Below are positions 1 through 10,416 of a stretch of DNA of 64,000 bases, piece after piece. The position numbers were made by a program, and so were the translations under genes. Positions within the stretch are counted from its first letter, which is position 1, and each line of letters begins with the position of its first letter. The notes below the pieces were generated by a model. The model did no database searches. It saw only the letters and a list, made by a program, of their open reading frames with translations, and was not told the origin of the DNA. Source of the stretch: Desulfuromonas sp. (lineage in GTDB: Bacteria; Desulfobacterota; Desulfuromonadia; Desulfuromonadales; Desulfuromonadaceae); NCBI GenBank assembly GCA_021162745.1, contig JAGGYC010000032.1, forward strand, positions 21,381 through 85,380, read 5' to 3'.

Positions 1-1
1 G

Positions 2-691
2 ACACTGTCGCCACGGGTTATGGAACTGGCCTATGACTTCATGAATGAAGCCGAGAAGGTGCAGATTGAACCTGAGCAGGTCACCGCTGAGCGGGTAGAG
101 CAGATTGTTTATCATGTCGGACGTAAGGAGAAACTTCCTCTGTTGCTCGGTTTGCTGCGCGATCGCATGGCTGAAGGGCGGGTGATGGTATTTGCCAACA
201 CCAAGCGTGAAACCGAGTACGTTACGTTGGTTTTGCAGGCCAATGGGATCAAGGCGGCCCAGATCTCCGGCGATATCAGCCAGGTCAAGCGGATGAAGAT
301 CTTGCAGGACTTCAAAGACGCCAAGCTCAACGTGCTGGTGGCGACGGATGTCGCGTCACGCGGTATCCATATCGATGATGTTACCCATGTCGTCAATTAC
401 GATGTGCCCCAGGACCCCGAAGATTATGTTCACCGCATTGGTCGTACAGCCCGCGCTGGTGCCTCAGGTTTGGCCATCATGATGGCTGATGAGGATCTGG
501 TCTTTCATCTGCCCGCGATTGAGGAGTACATTACGGCATCCATTCCCAGTGAGGTTCCTGAAGAGGAGTTGTTCTGCTGGAAATATAAGCGACCCGCGCT
601 AAAGCGGAAGAAGCCGGTGCCGGTCAAGAAAAGTTCTCCAGGGAAGGGTTCTGCAAATCCAGCGTCGAAACGCCGCCCACGGCGCCGTTGA
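2..691 (+). CDS. DEAD-box ATP-dependent RNA helicase, C-terminal part (5' end outside window)
   Basis: Frame open from base 2; VATDVASRGIHIDDVTHVVNYDVPQDPEDYVHRIGRTARAG is the helicase C-terminal motif set; basic tail. Confidence 0.93.
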   Translation, partial: TLSPRVMELAYDFMNEAEKVQIEPEQVTAERVEQIVYHVGRKEKLPLLLGLLRDRMAEGRVMVFANTKRETEYVTLVLQANGIKAAQISGDISQVKRMKILQDFKDAKLNVLVATDVASRGIHIDDVTHVVNYDVPQDPEDYVHRIGRTARAGASGLAIMMADEDLVFHLPAIEEYITASIPSEVPEEELFCWKYKRPALKRKKPVPVKKSSPGKGSANPASKRRPRRR

Positions 692-1371
692 TGCAGGGCT
701 CTCTGGATTTGCCGGACTTGGAACACTGTCAACGCTGCCCGCGACTTGTTGACTACCTGGCGCAATTGCCGCCTCGCCGCGGTCGCCAGCGCAGCGAATA
801 TTGGAATCGTTCCGTTGCCGGGTTTGGTGATACGGATGCCCGCTTATGGTTGGTTGGACTGGCACCAGGTGCCCACGGTGCCAATCGCACCGGGCGACCT
901 TTTACCGGCGACGGCGCCGGTGATTTTATGTATCCGTTGCTGCATGAAGGCGGATTCAGTAATCAGGCCGAAGCTACAAGTATCGATGATGGTTTGCAAT
1001 TGATTGATCTCTATATCAGCAATGCCGTTAAATGCGTCCCCCCGGCCAATAAACCAACCGCCGCTGAGTTTAATACCTGCCGCTCTTATCTGGTTGAGGA
1101 ATGGCGGCAGTTGTCAAATGTCCGGGTGATCCTGGCCCTGGGGCGCGATGCCTTTCTCAGTGTGCTACGGATGTTTAAAGAACTGGGGATGGTTGATCGG
1201 CCGGCAGACTATCCATTCAAGCATAATGGCTGTTACTTGTTGCCGAATGGCCAGCGGTTGTTGGCATGCTATCACACCAGTCGTTATAATGTGCAGACAC
1301 GGCGGATGACGCCGGAACTTTTTCAGCAGGTTTTGACACATGCCAGGCAGCTGATGGATGATCAGAAATGA
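688..1371 (+). CDS. Uracil-DNA glycosylase, family 4/5 type
   Basis: CxxC near the N-terminus (CQRCPR), VGLAPGAHGANRTGRPFTGDGAG motif, HTSRYN near the C-terminus. Confidence 0.85.
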   Translation: MMQGSLDLPDLEHCQRCPRLVDYLAQLPPRRGRQRSEYWNRSVAGFGDTDARLWLVGLAPGAHGANRTGRPFTGDGAGDFMYPLLHEGGFSNQAEATSIDDGLQLIDLYISNAVKCVPPANKPTAAEFNTCRSYLVEEWRQLSNVRVILALGRDAFLSVLRMFKELGMVDRPADYPFKHNGCYLLPNGQRLLACYHTSRYNVQTRRMTPELFQQVLTHARQLMDDQK

Positions 1372-1514
1372 GATCGCTGTGATGTTTTTCCGCAGATGAG
1401 ATATTAATCGAGTGGCCAGAGAGAAAACCATAAACATCGTTGGAGAAAACGGTTGAAAGCGATGTCGTCATTGAACTACACTGGCAAAATTGAGTTGAAT
1501 ATGAAGGGGCTGTT

Positions 1515-2327
1515 GTGGGCCGTATAGAAGATACTTTTGAGCAACTGAAAAAAAACAATCGCAAAGCGCTGATTCCGTTTATTACGGCGGGTGACCCGGA
1601 TCTGGCAACAACCGAGCAGACTATTCTGACCCTCGTTGACGCTGGTGCCGATATTATCGAGCTGGGAATGCCCTTTTCGGATCCCATGGCCGATGGGCCG
1701 ACCATTCAGGCGGCGTCGGAGCGTGCGTTGGCTTCAGGAACAACCCTTGACGCGGTCCTGGATCTCGTTGAACGTGTCCGCGAGTACAGTCAGGTTCCGA
1801 TTGTCCTGATGGGGTACTATAATCCCGTTTTCCGCTATGGTGCCGAAATGTTTGCCCGTCGCGCCCGGCAGGCCGGGGTTGATGCCCTGCTGCTGGTTGA
1901 CTTGCCGGCGGAAGAACAGGATGAATTACGCACTTTTTTAGCCCCTGAGGGGATTCATCTGATCACCTTGCTGGCTCCCACCACTCCGGCTGAGCGAACA
2001 ACACAGTTGTTGGCTTCGGCCCAAGGGTTCGTCTACTATGTGTCGATGACAGGGGTGACGGGAACCACCAAAGTTGACAGTGCAGCGATTGAAACACGTG
2101 TGCTGCGCTTACGTGAGCAGAGTCCAGTGCCGGTAGCCGTTGGCTTCGGAATTACTACCGCTGAAGATGCTGCTTCTATCGCGCGTTTCTCCGATGCTGT
2201 TGTTGTCGGGAGCGCTTTGGTTAAAATTATTCATCAGCACGCTGATTCACCCCGTTTGCAGGAGGAAGTTCATCACTTTGTGGCTGAGCTCAAACAGGGT
2301 GTCAACAGTGCAACTGATAATCATTAA
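1515..2327 (+). CDS. trpA: Tryptophan synthase alpha subunit
   Basis: IPFITAGDPD, ELGMPFSDPMADGP, VGFGITT motifs. Confidence 0.97.
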   Translation: MGRIEDTFEQLKKNNRKALIPFITAGDPDLATTEQTILTLVDAGADIIELGMPFSDPMADGPTIQAASERALASGTTLDAVLDLVERVREYSQVPIVLMGYYNPVFRYGAEMFARRARQAGVDALLLVDLPAEEQDELRTFLAPEGIHLITLLAPTTPAERTTQLLASAQGFVYYVSMTGVTGTTKVDSAAIETRVLRLREQSPVPVAVGFGITTAEDAASIARFSDAVVVGSALVKIIHQHADSPRLQEEVHHFVAELKQGVNSATDNH

Positions 2328-2339
2328 GTGAGGTAACTC

Positions 2340-3188
2340 ATGTCCTGGTTTAGTCGTAAAAAAGCGCCGATTTCGGCCGTTGAGAAGAAGACTGTTCAGA
2401 TGCCCGAAGGGCTGTGGACCAAGTGTAAAAACTGTAACGAAATTATCTATGCCAAAGAGATTGAACGTAATCTCAATGTTTGCCCCAAGTGTGATTATCA
2501 CTTCAGGATCAGTGCCCGTGCCCGTATCGACCTGGTACTCGATAAGGATTCTTTTGTCGAGATGGATGCCGATCTGCAGTCTATCGACTTCCTCGATTTT
2601 AAAGACTCGAAGAAGTACAAAGATCGGATCAAAGCCTCAGTGGCCAAGGCCGGTGGCGGTGATGCCGTGATCTGTGGCGAAGGTACCATTGACGACCTGC
2701 CGGTCGTTGTTTCGGTGTTTGATTTCAGTTTTATGGGTGGCAGCATGGGTTCGGTGGTTGGTGAAAAAATCACTCGTGCCATCGAAAAAGGGCTGGAGCT
2801 TGGTGCGCCGGTGATCATATTTTCCTGTTCCGGCGGTGCGCGGATGCAGGAGAGTATCTTGTCACTGATGCAGATGGCTAAAACCTGTGCGGCTCTGGCC
2901 AAATTGAAAGCGGCGGGTATCCCCTTTGTTTCGGTTCTGACTGATCCGACTACCGGCGGTGTTACCGCCAGTTTCGCCATGCTCGGTGATATCAATATGA
3001 CCGAACCCCGGGCCCTGATCGGCTTTGCCGGCCCGCGTGTTATTGAGCAGACCATTCGCCAAAAATTGCCCGAAGGGTTCCAGCGTTCCGAATACCTGCT
3101 TGAGCACGGTATGATTGATGTGATCGTCCGTCGTCAGGAGATGAAGCAGCGCCTGTCGCAAATGCTGCGGATCTTTACCAAGAGTTGA
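2340..3188 (+). CDS. accD: Acetyl-CoA carboxylase carboxyltransferase subunit beta
   Basis: N-terminal Cys4 zinc ribbon (CKNC..CPKC), [19 protein letters not shown]. Confidence 0.97.
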   Translation: MSWFSRKKAPISAVEKKTVQMPEGLWTKCKNCNEIIYAKEIERNLNVCPKCDYHFRISARARIDLVLDKDSFVEMDADLQSIDFLDFKDSKKYKDRIKASVAKAGGGDAVICGEGTIDDLPVVVSVFDFSFMGGSMGSVVGEKITRAIEKGLELGAPVIIFSCSGGARMQESILSLMQMAKTCAALAKLKAAGIPFVSVLTDPTTGGVTASFAMLGDINMTEPRALIGFAGPRVIEQTIRQKLPEGFQRSEYLLEHGMIDVIVRRQEMKQRLSQMLRIFTKS

Positions 3189-3190
3189 GT

Positions 3191-4465
3191 ATGACACCTG
3201 CGCAGACATTGGAGTTTCTCTACGGGCTCCAGATGTTCGGGATTAAGCTGGGCCTTGACAACATCAGGGCGTTGCTACAGTCAGCAGGTAATCCACAGGA
3301 AGATTATGGCATCATCCACGTTGCTGGAACCAATGGCAAGGGTTCGGTGTGTGCCTATCTGCAACAGATCTACCATGAAGCCGGATATCGCGTTGGTGTT
3401 TATACCTCGCCGCATCTGCATCGTTTCAACGAGCGAATCTCCATCAACAGCCAACAGATTACCGATGAAGCGCTTGTTGCTCTGGTCGAGGAACTGCGTG
3501 AAAACAATTTAGAAGTGCCAGCGACGTTTTTTGAATTTACAACGGCGCTGGCACTTCTTTATTTCTCGCGGCAACAGGTCGATCTGGTGGTGTTGGAGGT
3601 TGGCATGGGCGGACGCCTTGATGCGACCAATGTTGTGCAGCCGTTGGTGTCGGTGATTACCCCGGTCAGTGACGACCACGGTGATTATCTCGGCACGACC
3701 TTGGTTGAGATCGCCGCTGAGAAAGGTGGTATTATTAAACCGGGTGTGCCGGTGGTGATTGGCAAGCAGGACGAAGAGGCGTTAACCGTTTTGCAGCAAA
3801 TCGTTACTGAGCAGCAGGCACCCGCTTTTCTTTATGGTGACGATTACGTTGTCGATTATGTTCTCAATGGCGTCGCGGGCTCGTATCGTGTGATGACACC
3901 CGAGTGCAGTTGGGCGCCATTGACGCCCGGTTTGCCCGGAGACCACCAGTCACAGAACATGTCGAGTGCATTGATGGTTGTGGATTGTTTGCAATCAAAG
4001 GGTTTTCCGGTCGCCGGCGAGGTGGTTTACTCTGCTGTTGCTGATACCCGCTGGCCTGGTCGGCTCGAATGGTGGCCGGACAGTCTGGTGCCTGTTCTGC
4101 TTGATGGGGCCCATAATGTTGCCGGTGCGACTGCCCTTGCTGCCTATCTTGCCGACCAAAAGATCTCGAAAATACGTTGGGTTGCGGGCTTTAAGGCCGA
4201 TAAGGATATGGCTGCAGTGGTGACGGTTTTATTGCCGGTGTTGACCCGGGTTTACTGTGTGGCTCCGCCGGTGGAAGCGGCGTATCCACCAGCTTATGTG
4301 GTGACATTCCTCAACACTAATGGTGTTGTTGCCTGTCGTTACGATGCTGTGGCTACTGCGCTGGCTGCGGCGCTGGATGAGTGTGAAGAGGATGAAGTGG
4401 TGGTCGTTGCCGGTTCACTGTTTTTGGTGGCGGCATGTCGTGAATGGCTGTTGACGAACGAGTAG
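3191..4465 (+). CDS. folC: Folylpolyglutamate synthase / dihydrofolate synthase
   Basis: HVAGTNGKGSVCAYL, TSPHLHRFNERI, LEVGMGGRLDATN. Confidence 0.96.
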   Translation: MTPAQTLEFLYGLQMFGIKLGLDNIRALLQSAGNPQEDYGIIHVAGTNGKGSVCAYLQQIYHEAGYRVGVYTSPHLHRFNERISINSQQITDEALVALVEELRENNLEVPATFFEFTTALALLYFSRQQVDLVVLEVGMGGRLDATNVVQPLVSVITPVSDDHGDYLGTTLVEIAAEKGGIIKPGVPVVIGKQDEEALTVLQQIVTEQQAPAFLYGDDYVVDYVLNGVAGSYRVMTPECSWAPLTPGLPGDHQSQNMSSALMVVDCLQSKGFPVAGEVVYSAVADTRWPGRLEWWPDSLVPVLLDGAHNVAGATALAAYLADQKISKIRWVAGFKADKDMAAVVTVLLPVLTRVYCVAPPVEAAYPPAYVVTFLNTNGVVACRYDAVATALAAALDECEEDEVVVVAGSLFLVAACREWLLTNE

Positions 4466-4471
4466 ACATAA

Positions 4472-6586
4472 ATGATGTGGAATAAAAGTCAGGTGAAGCA
4501 TTGGGGGATCGGTTCGGTTATCGGGATGAGCATGCTGCTGGTGTGTCTGTCCACAACGTCCTGGGCAAGTGCGCTGGAACAAAGTGATCAACCGGTGTCA
4601 TTACAGGCCGATGTTCTTGATTACGACCAGCCGACGGCGACGTACACCGCCGAAGGACAGGTGGATTTGCAACAGGGGACAACTCAGCTGTTTGCCGATA
4701 AGGTGCGCTACAATACCCTGACCGGTGATGCCGAAGCCGCTGGTCATGTCGAGCTGCATGATGTCGACGGCCAGCTCTGTGGTGAGCAGATGCAGGTCAA
4801 CATCAAGACCGGCGTCGGTGTCGCTGAACGGGCGCACGGCTTTGTAGCGGCGTATAATTTTCATCTTTCCGGTGACGAGATCAGCAAACTCGGTGAGTCC
4901 AGCTATCGCATTCGCAATGGCTTTTTTACCACCTGTGATGGTGAGCCCCCGGCGTGGAAGTTTGGTGCTCGCGATCTCAATGTCACCATTGGCGGTTATG
5001 CCAAGGCCAAGCACGTCAAGTTTTATCTGCACGATGTGCCGGTGCTTTATCTCCCTTATTTGGCCTATCCGGTGAAGCCTGATCGGGAGTCGGGTTTTCT
5101 GTTGCCGGGATTTGGTGTTTCCCGCGAGCGTGGTACCCAGATTTCACTGGCCTACTATCAGGTGTTGGCACGTAACATGGACGCCACGTTGTTTGTCGAT
5201 TATTTTTCCGATATGGGTATTGGTACCGGTCTGGAGTATCGCTACATCTTTGGCGATGACAACGAAGGGATTGCCAACCTCTATTATATCTCCACCCATG
5301 GTGATTCCTCCTACCCCGATCTTGACGACCGCTTTGCCTATCGATGGGATCACCTGGGTACTTCGCCCGGCAATGTTCGCTTTAGCGCCGATGTTGAATA
5401 CGTCAGTGATCGTGATTACTTCGAAGACTTTGGCGATGTCGCGGAGGAATACGATAAAGATGAGGTTGAATCGACCATTGCCCTGAGCAAACAGTGGGGC
5501 AACTTGAATCTGACCGGTGAGCTGTTGTACACCAAGGATCTTGACCTCGGTGCCGACAACGACAAGACGTTGCAGCGTCTGCCCGAGATTCAGCTCGATT
5601 ACAGCCGCACCCGCCTGGGTGATAGCCCCTTCTATGTCAAGTTTGATTCGACATCGACCTATTTTTGGCGCCGTGAGGGATTAAAGGGGGAACGGATTGA
5701 TCTGCGTCCGGCGGTTTCGGCCATCTTCCAGCCTGGAATGATGCTGGAGGTTGAACCTGAATTCGGCTTCCGCGAGCGACTGTACTGGACCTCGGATGAA
5801 GGGCCCGGCTTCGAGCATGCCGAAAATTACGATTTCTCTACCCGCTTTTCCACCCGCTTTGCCCGGGTATTCAATCTGGCCAATAAGACCGGTCTGACCA
5901 AGCTTAAACACAGTATTGAGCCGGAAGTGACCTATCTGTACACCCCGAACAACAAGCAGGCCGATCTGCCCTATTTTGACAGCGCTGATCGGGTCGATAA
6001 TGCCAATGAGGTTGAATACGCCCTGATCAACCGGCTGGTTGGCCGTTTCGATCAGGAGACCGGAGCGGCGGATTATCGTGAGCTGGTTTATTTTAAGTTG
6101 TCGCAAACCCACGATTTCTGGTTGAGTCGCCGTGATCGGGAGGAGAAGAAACAACAGGACCGCTTCTCCGATATCCGCGCGGAGTTGATTGTGCGGCCTA
6201 CAGCACGCTGGTTTGTCGATCTCGATAGTGAGTATGATCCACACCGCAACGAGTTGACGAAGTTCACTGCTGAATCGGGGGCTCGCTACTCGGATGATAA
6301 GGGCTTTTCCGCCTCGTATCGTTACCAGGAAGACGATTCAGAATACCTGGCCACCACCATCAATCTGGACTGGATTCGGCCGCTGTATGTCACCTATGAG
6401 TATCGCTATGATCTGGTGGAAACTCACCGCTTGGAAAATGTGGTTGAACTTGAATATCGTGCCCAGTGCTGGAGCGTCTTTTTAAGCTACCGCGACCGCT
6501 TGGAAGATAACGAGATTATGTTGACGTTTTCTCTGGGGGGACTTGGTGCGATTGGTCATGTCGGCAGCAGTCTCAGTTCGGAATAA
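4472..6586 (+). CDS. lptD: LPS-assembly protein LptD
   Basis: N-terminal signal region, OstA-like domain, YLPYLAYPVKPDRESGFLLPGFG, beta-barrel C-terminus. Confidence 0.92.
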   Translation: MMWNKSQVKHWGIGSVIGMSMLLVCLSTTSWASALEQSDQPVSLQADVLDYDQPTATYTAEGQVDLQQGTTQLFADKVRYNTLTGDAEAAGHVELHDVDGQLCGEQMQVNIKTGVGVAERAHGFVAAYNFHLSGDEISKLGESSYRIRNGFFTTCDGEPPAWKFGARDLNVTIGGYAKAKHVKFYLHDVPVLYLPYLAYPVKPDRESGFLLPGFGVSRERGTQISLAYYQVLARNMDATLFVDYFSDMGIGTGLEYRYIFGDDNEGIANLYYISTHGDSSYPDLDDRFAYRWDHLGTSPGNVRFSADVEYVSDRDYFEDFGDVAEEYDKDEVESTIALSKQWGNLNLTGELLYTKDLDLGADNDKTLQRLPEIQLDYSRTRLGDSPFYVKFDSTSTYFWRREGLKGERIDLRPAVSAIFQPGMMLEVEPEFGFRERLYWTSDEGPGFEHAENYDFSTRFSTRFARVFNLANKTGLTKLKHSIEPEVTYLYTPNNKQADLPYFDSADRVDNANEVEYALINRLVGRFDQETGAADYRELVYFKLSQTHDFWLSRRDREEKKQQDRFSDIRAELIVRPTARWFVDLDSEYDPHRNELTKFTAESGARYSDDKGFSASYRYQEDDSEYLATTINLDWIRPLYVTYEYRYDLVETHRLENVVELEYRAQCWSVFLSYRDRLEDNEIMLTFSLGGLGAIGHVGSSLSSE

Positions 6587-6612
6587 CTTTATTGCGCAAC
6601 ATCATGGTTCAG

Positions 6613-6648
6613 ACAACAGCCGCTCCCATCAATGGGGGCGGCTGTTGT
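6613..6648. terminator. Bidirectional intrinsic terminator between convergent genes
   Basis: ACAACAGCCGCTCCC..GGGGGCGGCTGTTGT stem between convergent CDS. Confidence 0.75.
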
Positions 6649-7755
6649 TTATTGGGCTAACGGATAAAGGGCGACGTCCAGACCTCCATTACTGAATTTT
6701 AGAGATGGCGTCGTCGTGCTTTTGGTTTGTTGCGGAAGAATGACGCCACCTTGCCAGTCGTGAAAATCATCACGGAACTTTTCCTGAAGTTCTTGGAGTA
6801 ATTGCGCCGGCGTCGCTGCCATCTTCAATCGTTCGCCATAGGGGGGATTACTCAACCACAGCCCAGTGGCTGCTGTCGCTGCGCCATCATGGTAGTCCTG
6901 CTGGCGCAGGGTGACCAGGTCAATGACCTCGGCAGATTCACAGTTGTGGCGGGTCGCGGCAATGGCTTCAGCGCTGATATCGCCGGCGGTGATTGTTACC
7001 GTAACCTCGCGGCGCTGTTGCCGTGCTTCGATAAGTAACGACTGCCACAATCCTTGACGATAGCCCGGCCAGTGTTGAAAGGCAAAATCGCGTTGGCCTC
7101 CCGGAGGGCGGTTGGCGGCGATCAGCGCGGCTTCGATGGCAAAGGTACCCGAACCACACAGTAAATCGCAGAAGTCTTTTCCGCCGTGCCAGCCACAGTG
7201 GAGCAGACAGCCCGCCGCAAAGGTTTCGCGCAGCGGTGCCGGGGTCATCTGGCCGCGATAACCGCGACGATGCAACAACTCTCCACTGCTGTCAATGGAC
7301 AGGGTGCACAGGTCATCGTCCAAGCGGACAAAAATCTGTTGTGCCGGCAGTTCGCCAGGGGATGCTACTGTGCCTGATGAGCCAATAGCTTTTTCGATCG
7401 CCTCGCTGATGGTTGCCGCGATGCGGTCGGTGTGGTTGAGGCGTGAGCTGTGGCATGTTACGCGAATGTGCAGTGGGGTGCCGGGTTTGATAAACCGTCC
7501 CCAGGGCAGGCGCGATGCCTTACGGAACAGGGTGGGGAAATCCCGGCATTTGATGGTTTCCAGGCGGACGAGTATCCGGCTGGCACAGCGTGTCCAGAGA
7601 TTCGTTGAATAGAGTTCACGTAGTTTGCCGGAAAAGGCGATGCCGCCTCGCTCAATCTGTAGTGGAGCGCTGACGATTTTGGCTAATTCCGTCGCACAAA
7701 GTTGTTCAAAACCGGGTGAGACGATGGCAAAAAACTGTTCGGTGGTATTTTTCAT
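6649..7755 (-). CDS. Class I SAM-dependent RNA methyltransferase with THUMP domain (RlmL/YpsC family)
   Basis: N-terminal THUMP-like region; DLLCGSGTFAIEAA and LWLSNPPYGERL methyltransferase motifs. Confidence 0.9.
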   Translation of the reverse strand: MKNTTEQFFAIVSPGFEQLCATELAKIVSAPLQIERGGIAFSGKLRELYSTNLWTRCASRILVRLETIKCRDFPTLFRKASRLPWGRFIKPGTPLHIRVTCHSSRLNHTDRIAATISEAIEKAIGSSGTVASPGELPAQQIFVRLDDDLCTLSIDSSGELLHRRGYRGQMTPAPLRETFAAGCLLHCGWHGGKDFCDLLCGSGTFAIEAALIAANRPPGGQRDFAFQHWPGYRQGLWQSLLIEARQQRREVTVTITAGDISAEAIAATRHNCESAEVIDLVTLRQQDYHDGAATAATGLWLSNPPYGERLKMAATPAQLLQELQEKFRDDFHDWQGGVILPQQTKSTTTPSLKFSNGGLDVALYPLAQ

Positions 7756-7907
7756 GTAAGCTCCTATTGCGGGTGCGGCAGCTTAGCATATCCGATCAAC
7801 GGCTGGATAGGGTTCAGCGGCAATTTCATGTTGAGATGTTTGTGTTAATCTCTAAGTGAGTGGGGCTTCAAAGCTGTGATCAAAACCAATTATGACTGGA
7901 GAGGGGG

Positions 7908-8768
7908 ATGGGCATGGCAGAATTAGAGATCGATTGGGATTATTTACTTGAACGCCTGGAGCGGTTGATTGATCTTGGTGAGGCGTATCTGTCCCGCAGT
8001 GTTGAACACGACGAGCCCGACCCTGATCTATTTGCTCGTGCTGCAGCATTTCGCTGGCAGTCCGACTCTCTGGGTGGCGAAGGGCTCAGGCCGCTGGTTG
8101 CTCCTGATTATCAAGCCCTTGATGGTCTGGTGGGGTTGCAGCCACAGGTGGAGTCGATACGCAGTAATACGCGTCATTTCGTTTCGGCAACTCCTGCCCA
8201 TCATGTGCTGATTCGCGGTGGCCGCGGGATGGGGAAAACGGCGTTGGTGCGTGGACTTTTGCCCGAGTTTGTCAGTGCTGGACTGCGCATCGTTGAAATT
8301 CGCAGTGACCAGCTACAGGATGTTGAAAAATTAGCCCTGTGGCTGCAGGATGTGCCGTTGTATTTTGTGCTGCTGTGCGAAGATGTCGATCTGCACGAAA
8401 ACAGCCCTGGGTATCAGGCTTTGCTGACATTACTTAATGGTGGAATGGTGCGTTGTCCGCAGAATGTCTGTGTCTATGCCACCATGGCAACGGACTCGGA
8501 TGGTGGTGAAGGCCATTGCGAGGCCATTATCTCGGAGTATTTTGGTGTGCGACTTCGGGTTACGGAGATCAATGAAGCGGCATATCTGGAGATTGTTCAT
8601 GGCTTTGTCGACCAATATGGGCTCGATCGCCTCGATGAGATCGGCGAACAGGCCGCGTTGCGCTGGGGGCAACAGTGTCGTTTCCTCAGCGGCCGTGTTG
8701 CCGAGCAATTTGTTGTCCACTATGCGGGCCAACAAGCAATGGCACCGCCGGCCGGGATTGAGCCGTAA
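7908..8768 (+). CDS. DUF815-type AAA ATP-binding protein
   Basis: Walker A GGRGMGKTAL, downstream LLCEDVDLHEN. Confidence 0.8.
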   Translation: MGMAELEIDWDYLLERLERLIDLGEAYLSRSVEHDEPDPDLFARAAAFRWQSDSLGGEGLRPLVAPDYQALDGLVGLQPQVESIRSNTRHFVSATPAHHVLIRGGRGMGKTALVRGLLPEFVSAGLRIVEIRSDQLQDVEKLALWLQDVPLYFVLLCEDVDLHENSPGYQALLTLLNGGMVRCPQNVCVYATMATDSDGGEGHCEAIISEYFGVRLRVTEINEAAYLEIVHGFVDQYGLDRLDEIGEQAALRWGQQCRFLSGRVAEQFVVHYAGQQAMAPPAGIEP

Positions 8769-8921
8769 GCACAGTCTTTGATGGTGTCGATTTTAAACTT
8801 TGTTTCTGTTGTGAAACCAGTATAATGATGGCAGGCGAGGAACGCTGGCTATTCGGGTGCTGCCTGCTGCCCTTTATGTGGTACGTTTGCGGGATATTTT
8901 CCCTTCCCTTCAGGATCCGTT

Positions 8922-9683
8922 ATGTCGTCGTTTGCAGAATCAGAACTTCTTGAAGCATGTCGGGTGTTGTTTGGCTCCGAACTGCAGTTGAATCGAGATT
9001 TTCTGTATTACATGCAGCCCGGAGGTATCAAATCGGCCTATCGGCAGCGTGCCAAAGAAACGCACCCAGATCGTCTGATCGATGCTCAACCCCACGAATA
9101 TGTGCGGCAGACCGAGTTGTTTCGCGACGTCAGCCAGGCCTACCAGTTGCTGGATTCATTTTCAGCCGATCCGCACAAACGGTTGTGGGCTTCGGCCGAC
9201 CGTTCTACCCATTTCGATTCTAACCGCACAGCTTCGCCGTCTTCTCCTGCGAGTGATGCGACCGGCCCGACGGACAGGCAGGATTCGGCCTATCTCTTAC
9301 CTAAACGGCATCTGGAAACAGGTCTCTATCTGTATTATCGTGGTTTGATCAGCTATCCGGAAATGATTGAAGCACTCGTCTGGCAACGTCGTCAGCGACC
9401 GATCATCGGTATGCTTGCCGAACGTTGGGGATGGCTCAGTGCCGAGGATGTCCGGTTGATCAACCGTTATCATGGTCGTCGGGGACGTTTTGGTGCCCGT
9501 GCCGTCGAGCTCGGTTATCTCACCTCATTCCAAGTACAGGTGTTGTTGCGCTATCAACGTCAGGCGCAAAAACAGTTTGGTCAGTATTTCGTTGAACAGG
9601 GGATGATGACCGATGCCGAAATTGAGGTTTATATCCGTCAACAGCGTCAGCACAATACCCGCTTCAGTGCTCCCCCTCGTTAA
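8922..9683 (+). CDS. J-domain protein with repeat-like C-terminal region
   Basis: IKSAYRQRAKETHPDR J-domain with HPD motif; C-terminal repeated G..L...A pattern. Confidence 0.75.
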   Translation: MSSFAESELLEACRVLFGSELQLNRDFLYYMQPGGIKSAYRQRAKETHPDRLIDAQPHEYVRQTELFRDVSQAYQLLDSFSADPHKRLWASADRSTHFDSNRTASPSSPASDATGPTDRQDSAYLLPKRHLETGLYLYYRGLISYPEMIEALVWQRRQRPIIGMLAERWGWLSAEDVRLINRYHGRRGRFGARAVELGYLTSFQVQVLLRYQRQAQKQFGQYFVEQGMMTDAEIEVYIRQQRQHNTRFSAPPR

Positions 9684-9714
9684 TTGTCTATTGTTCTTCT
9701 CCGTTTAGTCTCTG

Positions 9715-10416
9715 CTATGTATCGTGTCGATCCTGTGGAAAACGTCCCGCAATGATGTGGCAGCCCTCTTTGATGTCGCAATGGCTCAATTTGGCTAAAA
9801 ATACGTCACGAGGGATGTCTCTGGCTCCGAGGGAGTGCAGGTGCTCGGTCGGCAATTGACAGTCGATCAGTTGGTAGTCAAGAGCCTCCAGTTCCCTGAT
9901 CAGGGCGATAAATGCCAGTTTTGAGGCGTCGGTATGGGTGTGGAACATGGATTCGCCGCAAAAACACCGCCCGATGGCGATACCGTATAGCCCGCCAACC
10001 AATTCTCCGCGGTGCCAGCATTCGACGGAGTGGGCATAACCGAGCTGGTGAAGATGGGAGTAGGCGGTGAAGATATCGTTACTGATCCATGTCGATTCGC
10101 CACGCTCATCGGCTGTGGCGCAGTTGCGAACGCATTCAGCAAAATTTTGATCAAAAGTGATCTGGTATTCCCCCTGGCGTTGTTTTTTTGCCAGACTGCG
10201 TGAGATGTGGAGATCACCGGGTTCCAGAACGCAGCGTGGATCCGGTGACCACCAGAGCAGCGGGTCATCCGGATGGTTCCACGGGAAAATACCGCTGGAA
10301 TAGGCCAGTAGTAATCGGGCGGGGGACAGATCGCCGCCAACGGCGAGCAGGCCGCTCTCTTCCGCCAGATTCGGCGCCGGGAACGCCAGTTCTTCATTGA
10401 GTGCAAAAATAGCCAT
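9715..10416 (-). CDS. aat: Leucyl/phenylalanyl-tRNA--protein transferase
   Basis: GILPW-like GIFPWNHPDDPLLWWSPDPRCVL, GGLYGIAIGRCFCGESMF. Confidence 0.97.
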   Translation of the reverse strand: MAIFALNEELAFPAPNLAEESGLLAVGGDLSPARLLLAYSSGIFPWNHPDDPLLWWSPDPRCVLEPGDLHISRSLAKKQRQGEYQITFDQNFAECVRNCATADERGESTWISNDIFTAYSHLHQLGYAHSVECWHRGELVGGLYGIAIGRCFCGESMFHTHTDASKLAFIALIRELEALDYQLIDCQLPTEHLHSLGARDIPRDVFLAKLSHCDIKEGCHIIAGRFPQDRHDT

